Source: Psychrobacillus psychrodurans (GTDB lineage Bacteria > Bacillota > Bacilli > Bacillales_A > Planococcaceae). Taken from it: DNA of 64,000 nt. The stretch spans positions 124,001 to 188,000 of the forward strand of contig FOUN01000007.1 of NCBI GenBank assembly GCA_900114885.1. Reading direction: 5' to 3'. Shown piece by piece: positions 63,980 to 64,000 of the stretch (positions within the stretch are counted from its first letter, which is position 1; each line of letters starts with the position of its first letter). Below the pieces are notes generated by a model. It did not search any database and was not told the origin of the DNA. It saw nothing but the letters and a program-made list of their open reading frames with translations. The position numbers and the translations under genes were made by a program.

Positions 63980-64000
63980 ATTACGCTGGGGGTGCTGCTT

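Noticed and set aside
1-64000. CRISPR arrays, rRNA or tRNA genes
   Set aside because: No regularly spaced repeats, no rRNA-like stretches and no convincing tRNA cloverleaf were seen.

Overview
The window is about 64 kb of low-GC Firmicute chromosome. SAM-I, lysine and TPP riboswitches, ECF vitamin transporters, a walRKHIJ operon, rlmH and purA in typical order, and a two-LysM endopeptidase like the one known from Lysinibacillus sphaericus all point to Bacillales. Planococcaceae (Psychrobacillus, Lysinibacillus or Sporosarcina type) is the most likely family; this is inferred from gene content, not from a search. The right end (rlmH, htrA, wal operon, purA) is normally close to oriC.

Left part (1-13.3 kb): a methionine-salvage locus with divergent mtnK and mtnWXBD, each behind its own SAM riboswitch; a GNAT acetyltransferase; and an amino-acid ABC transporter behind a lysine riboswitch, so probably a lysine importer. 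A small YvrJ protein follows. Next comes a TPR-containing regulator of the RRNPP quorum-sensing type, directly followed by an unlisted 43-codon gene for a secreted peptide, probably its pheromone. The section ends with a GlnK/GlnL-type two-component system whose adjacent symporter gene is only a frameshifted remnant.

Middle (13.4-46 kb): pgeF; the adaptive-response pair adaA-ogt; a LysM/M14 endopeptidase; ECF S components; a TPP-riboswitch operon tenA-thiM-thiD-thiE-thiW; a DUF1540 protein; a PEP-mutase/isocitrate-lyase family enzyme; mqo; a MarR regulator with two SDR/MFS operons that share one promoter-operator sequence; a MetNIQ-type transporter; an ABC exporter opposite a TetR regulator; a MarR/bactofilin-like/membrane module; and a sensor-regulator-ABC cluster in the LnrJKLMN (linearmycin-type) order.

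46-52.6 kb is the most unusual region. The last ~22 bases of rlmH recur, in the same orientation, at five further places. They divide the region into five cassettes of 0.6-2.1 kb: gltS; an ECF sigma/anti-sigma pair; a membrane-anchored orphan; a decayed nuclease-like gene; and a 290-residue orphan with a YjzC-like gene. This matches how staphylococcal SCC elements integrate at the 3' end of rlmH, but no recombinase gene is present here. The rlmH terminator also appears twice, near both ends of most of the array.

Right end (52.6-64 kb): rlmH, a dense cluster of DnaA boxes, a CxxH/CxxC protein, htrA, walJ-walI-walH-walK-walR in one operon, a LysM/G5/M23 endopeptidase, purA, and a dispersed repeat related to copies near 1.2 kb and 6.7 kb.
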